A stretch of DNA of 14,645 nt from Chrysochromulina tobinii (taxonomy: Eukaryota; Haptophyta; Prymnesiales; Chrysochromulinaceae): NCBI GenBank assembly GCA_001275005.1, contig JWZX01002801.1:1-14645 (forward strand), read 5' to 3'. The notes beneath the pieces were generated by a model. That model was not told the origin of the DNA. It ran no database searches and saw only the letters and a program-made list of their open reading frames with translations. How positions within the stretch are numbered: position 1 is the first letter of the stretch; every line of letters starts with the position of its first letter. Of this stretch, positions 14,125 through 14,645 are shown in pieces. Made by a program: the position numbers and the translations under genes.

Positions 14125-14645
14125 CTCAAGTGACGACCGACTCACCGTGGAACCGAGCCCGTCAAGCGAGGACTAACTGTAACCGAACCGTCAAGCGTGA
14201 GTACGGGCCTACGGCTGTACCAGCCTGTTAGAGATCTGTGGGATGCCATGGCGGGCGATTCCCGCCTACATGTTACTGAGCCGGATTCGGCTCTTAGCTC
14301 GGCTGGTATACTCCCACCGCGGTGGTCCTACGGATCGCGGCTAACATGACGGAGCGCGTCCGATCCATGGTCCGATCGGATCTGCAATTCAGAATCGAAT
14401 AAAATTCACGAATAAGCTTGAAACTTCAAACTTGACGCTTGATCTAGCTTTACGCACCTACCGCGTACGGTATCGGTAACATCTAACAAGATCAAGAACC
14501 GACGCGGACTGACCACCTATAGTCCTAGACTAAGGGTGCGTATGGACCACTGTTTTCTTTCGCGGAGCTGTGTTTGGGGGGTTACGGCCCGAAGCATACT
14601 ATATGCAATTCGCAACGGCGCCCGCCGGTGTCGAACACCCCTAGA
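14125..14645. other. Non-coding 3' flank with hairpins
   Basis: 521 bp without a supportable gene. Contents: an imperfect direct repeat CCGTCAAGCG (14159-14168 and 14188-14197), a 5S-rRNA-like 21-mer (14207-14227), two adjacent hairpins (14250-14293), the palindrome CCACCGCGGTGG (about 14315-14326), a TACCG-CGTA-CGGTA hairpin (about 14458-14471), and a GACGCTTG / GCTTTACGC segment shared in pieces with 9666-9712. No tRNA could be folded. Confidence 0.45.
14250..14293. repeat. Two adjacent short hairpins
   Basis: GGCGGG-CGATT-CCCGCC (14250-14266) and GAGCCG-GATT-CGGCTC (14278-14293), both perfect 6-bp stems with loops of 5 and 4 nt, 11 nt apart. About 130 bp after the EF-hand stop codon. Role unknown. 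Confidence 0.6.

Noticed and set aside
13285-14145. 286-codon minus-strand frame opposite the EF-hand gene
   Set aside because: Composition is Arg/Val/Leu/His-rich as expected from antisense of a Ala/Arg/Glu gene, with no domain; the plus strand carries EF-hands, splice sites and codon-phased repeats.
14284-14380. tRNA or tRNA-derived element (TTAGCTCGGCTGGTA resembles a tRNA box A)
   Set aside because: The D-stem does not close, no anticodon arm forms (CCACCGCGGTGG is a perfect palindrome without a 7-nt loop), and no good box B (GGTTCGANNCC) follows at normal spacing.
14620-14645. T-arm-like GGTGTCGAACACC at the right edge
   Set aside because: It lacks the TTC of the T-loop and leaves too small a loop; it is simply a short inverted repeat.

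Overview
The window looks like nuclear DNA of a flagellated, GC-rich eukaryotic microalga, most likely a haptophyte or a relative. The reasons are: short GT-AG spliceosomal introns (80-88 nt), eukaryote-only genes (dynein-2 intermediate chain, IQ-motif protein, multi-EF-hand protein, Golgi-type sulfotransferase), minisatellites in and around genes, and a paired SH3/Tudor-like repeat of a kind I recall as abundant in Emiliania/Chrysochromulina-type proteomes. Organism assignment is inference. I see no bacterial operon, CRISPR array, phage or intact transposon.

Layout. 1-1260: no gene I can support; holds a 10-12 bp minisatellite (531-622). 1261-1362: a 55-bp-period repeat that runs into the stop codon of a SET-domain methyltransferase gene (minus, 1357-2198, one 80-nt intron). 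2458-3579 (minus): multi-pass membrane protein with a Ca-binding-type loop. 3733-4617 (plus, divergent from the former): two-copy SH3/Tudor-like protein. 4618-5253: intergenic with a GGAGCTCA repeat. 5254-7554 (minus): WDR60/DYNC2I1-like dynein-2 intermediate chain with a 43-nt first coding exon and an 81-nt intron. 7793-8659 (plus, divergent): TylF-type O-methyltransferase. 8660-9799: no gene seen. 9800-10171 (minus): small protein with three IQ motifs. 10434-11453 (minus): sulfotransferase with an altered PAPS-binding loop. 11628-14124 (plus, divergent): six-EF-hand protein with two introns and two in-frame minisatellites. 14125-14645: non-coding, with hairpins and a short 5S-rRNA-like segment.

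Three of the genes (dynein-2 intermediate chain, IQ protein, EF-hand protein) fit a flagellum/calcium theme, but nothing in the sequence shows co-regulation beyond shared divergent promoters. The most interesting structure is the second intron of the EF-hand gene. It starts with a 15-bp sequence that recurs exactly at the start of the next exon, has a length divisible by three, and contains no stop. This looks like a recently gained intron (introner insertion or tandem duplication).
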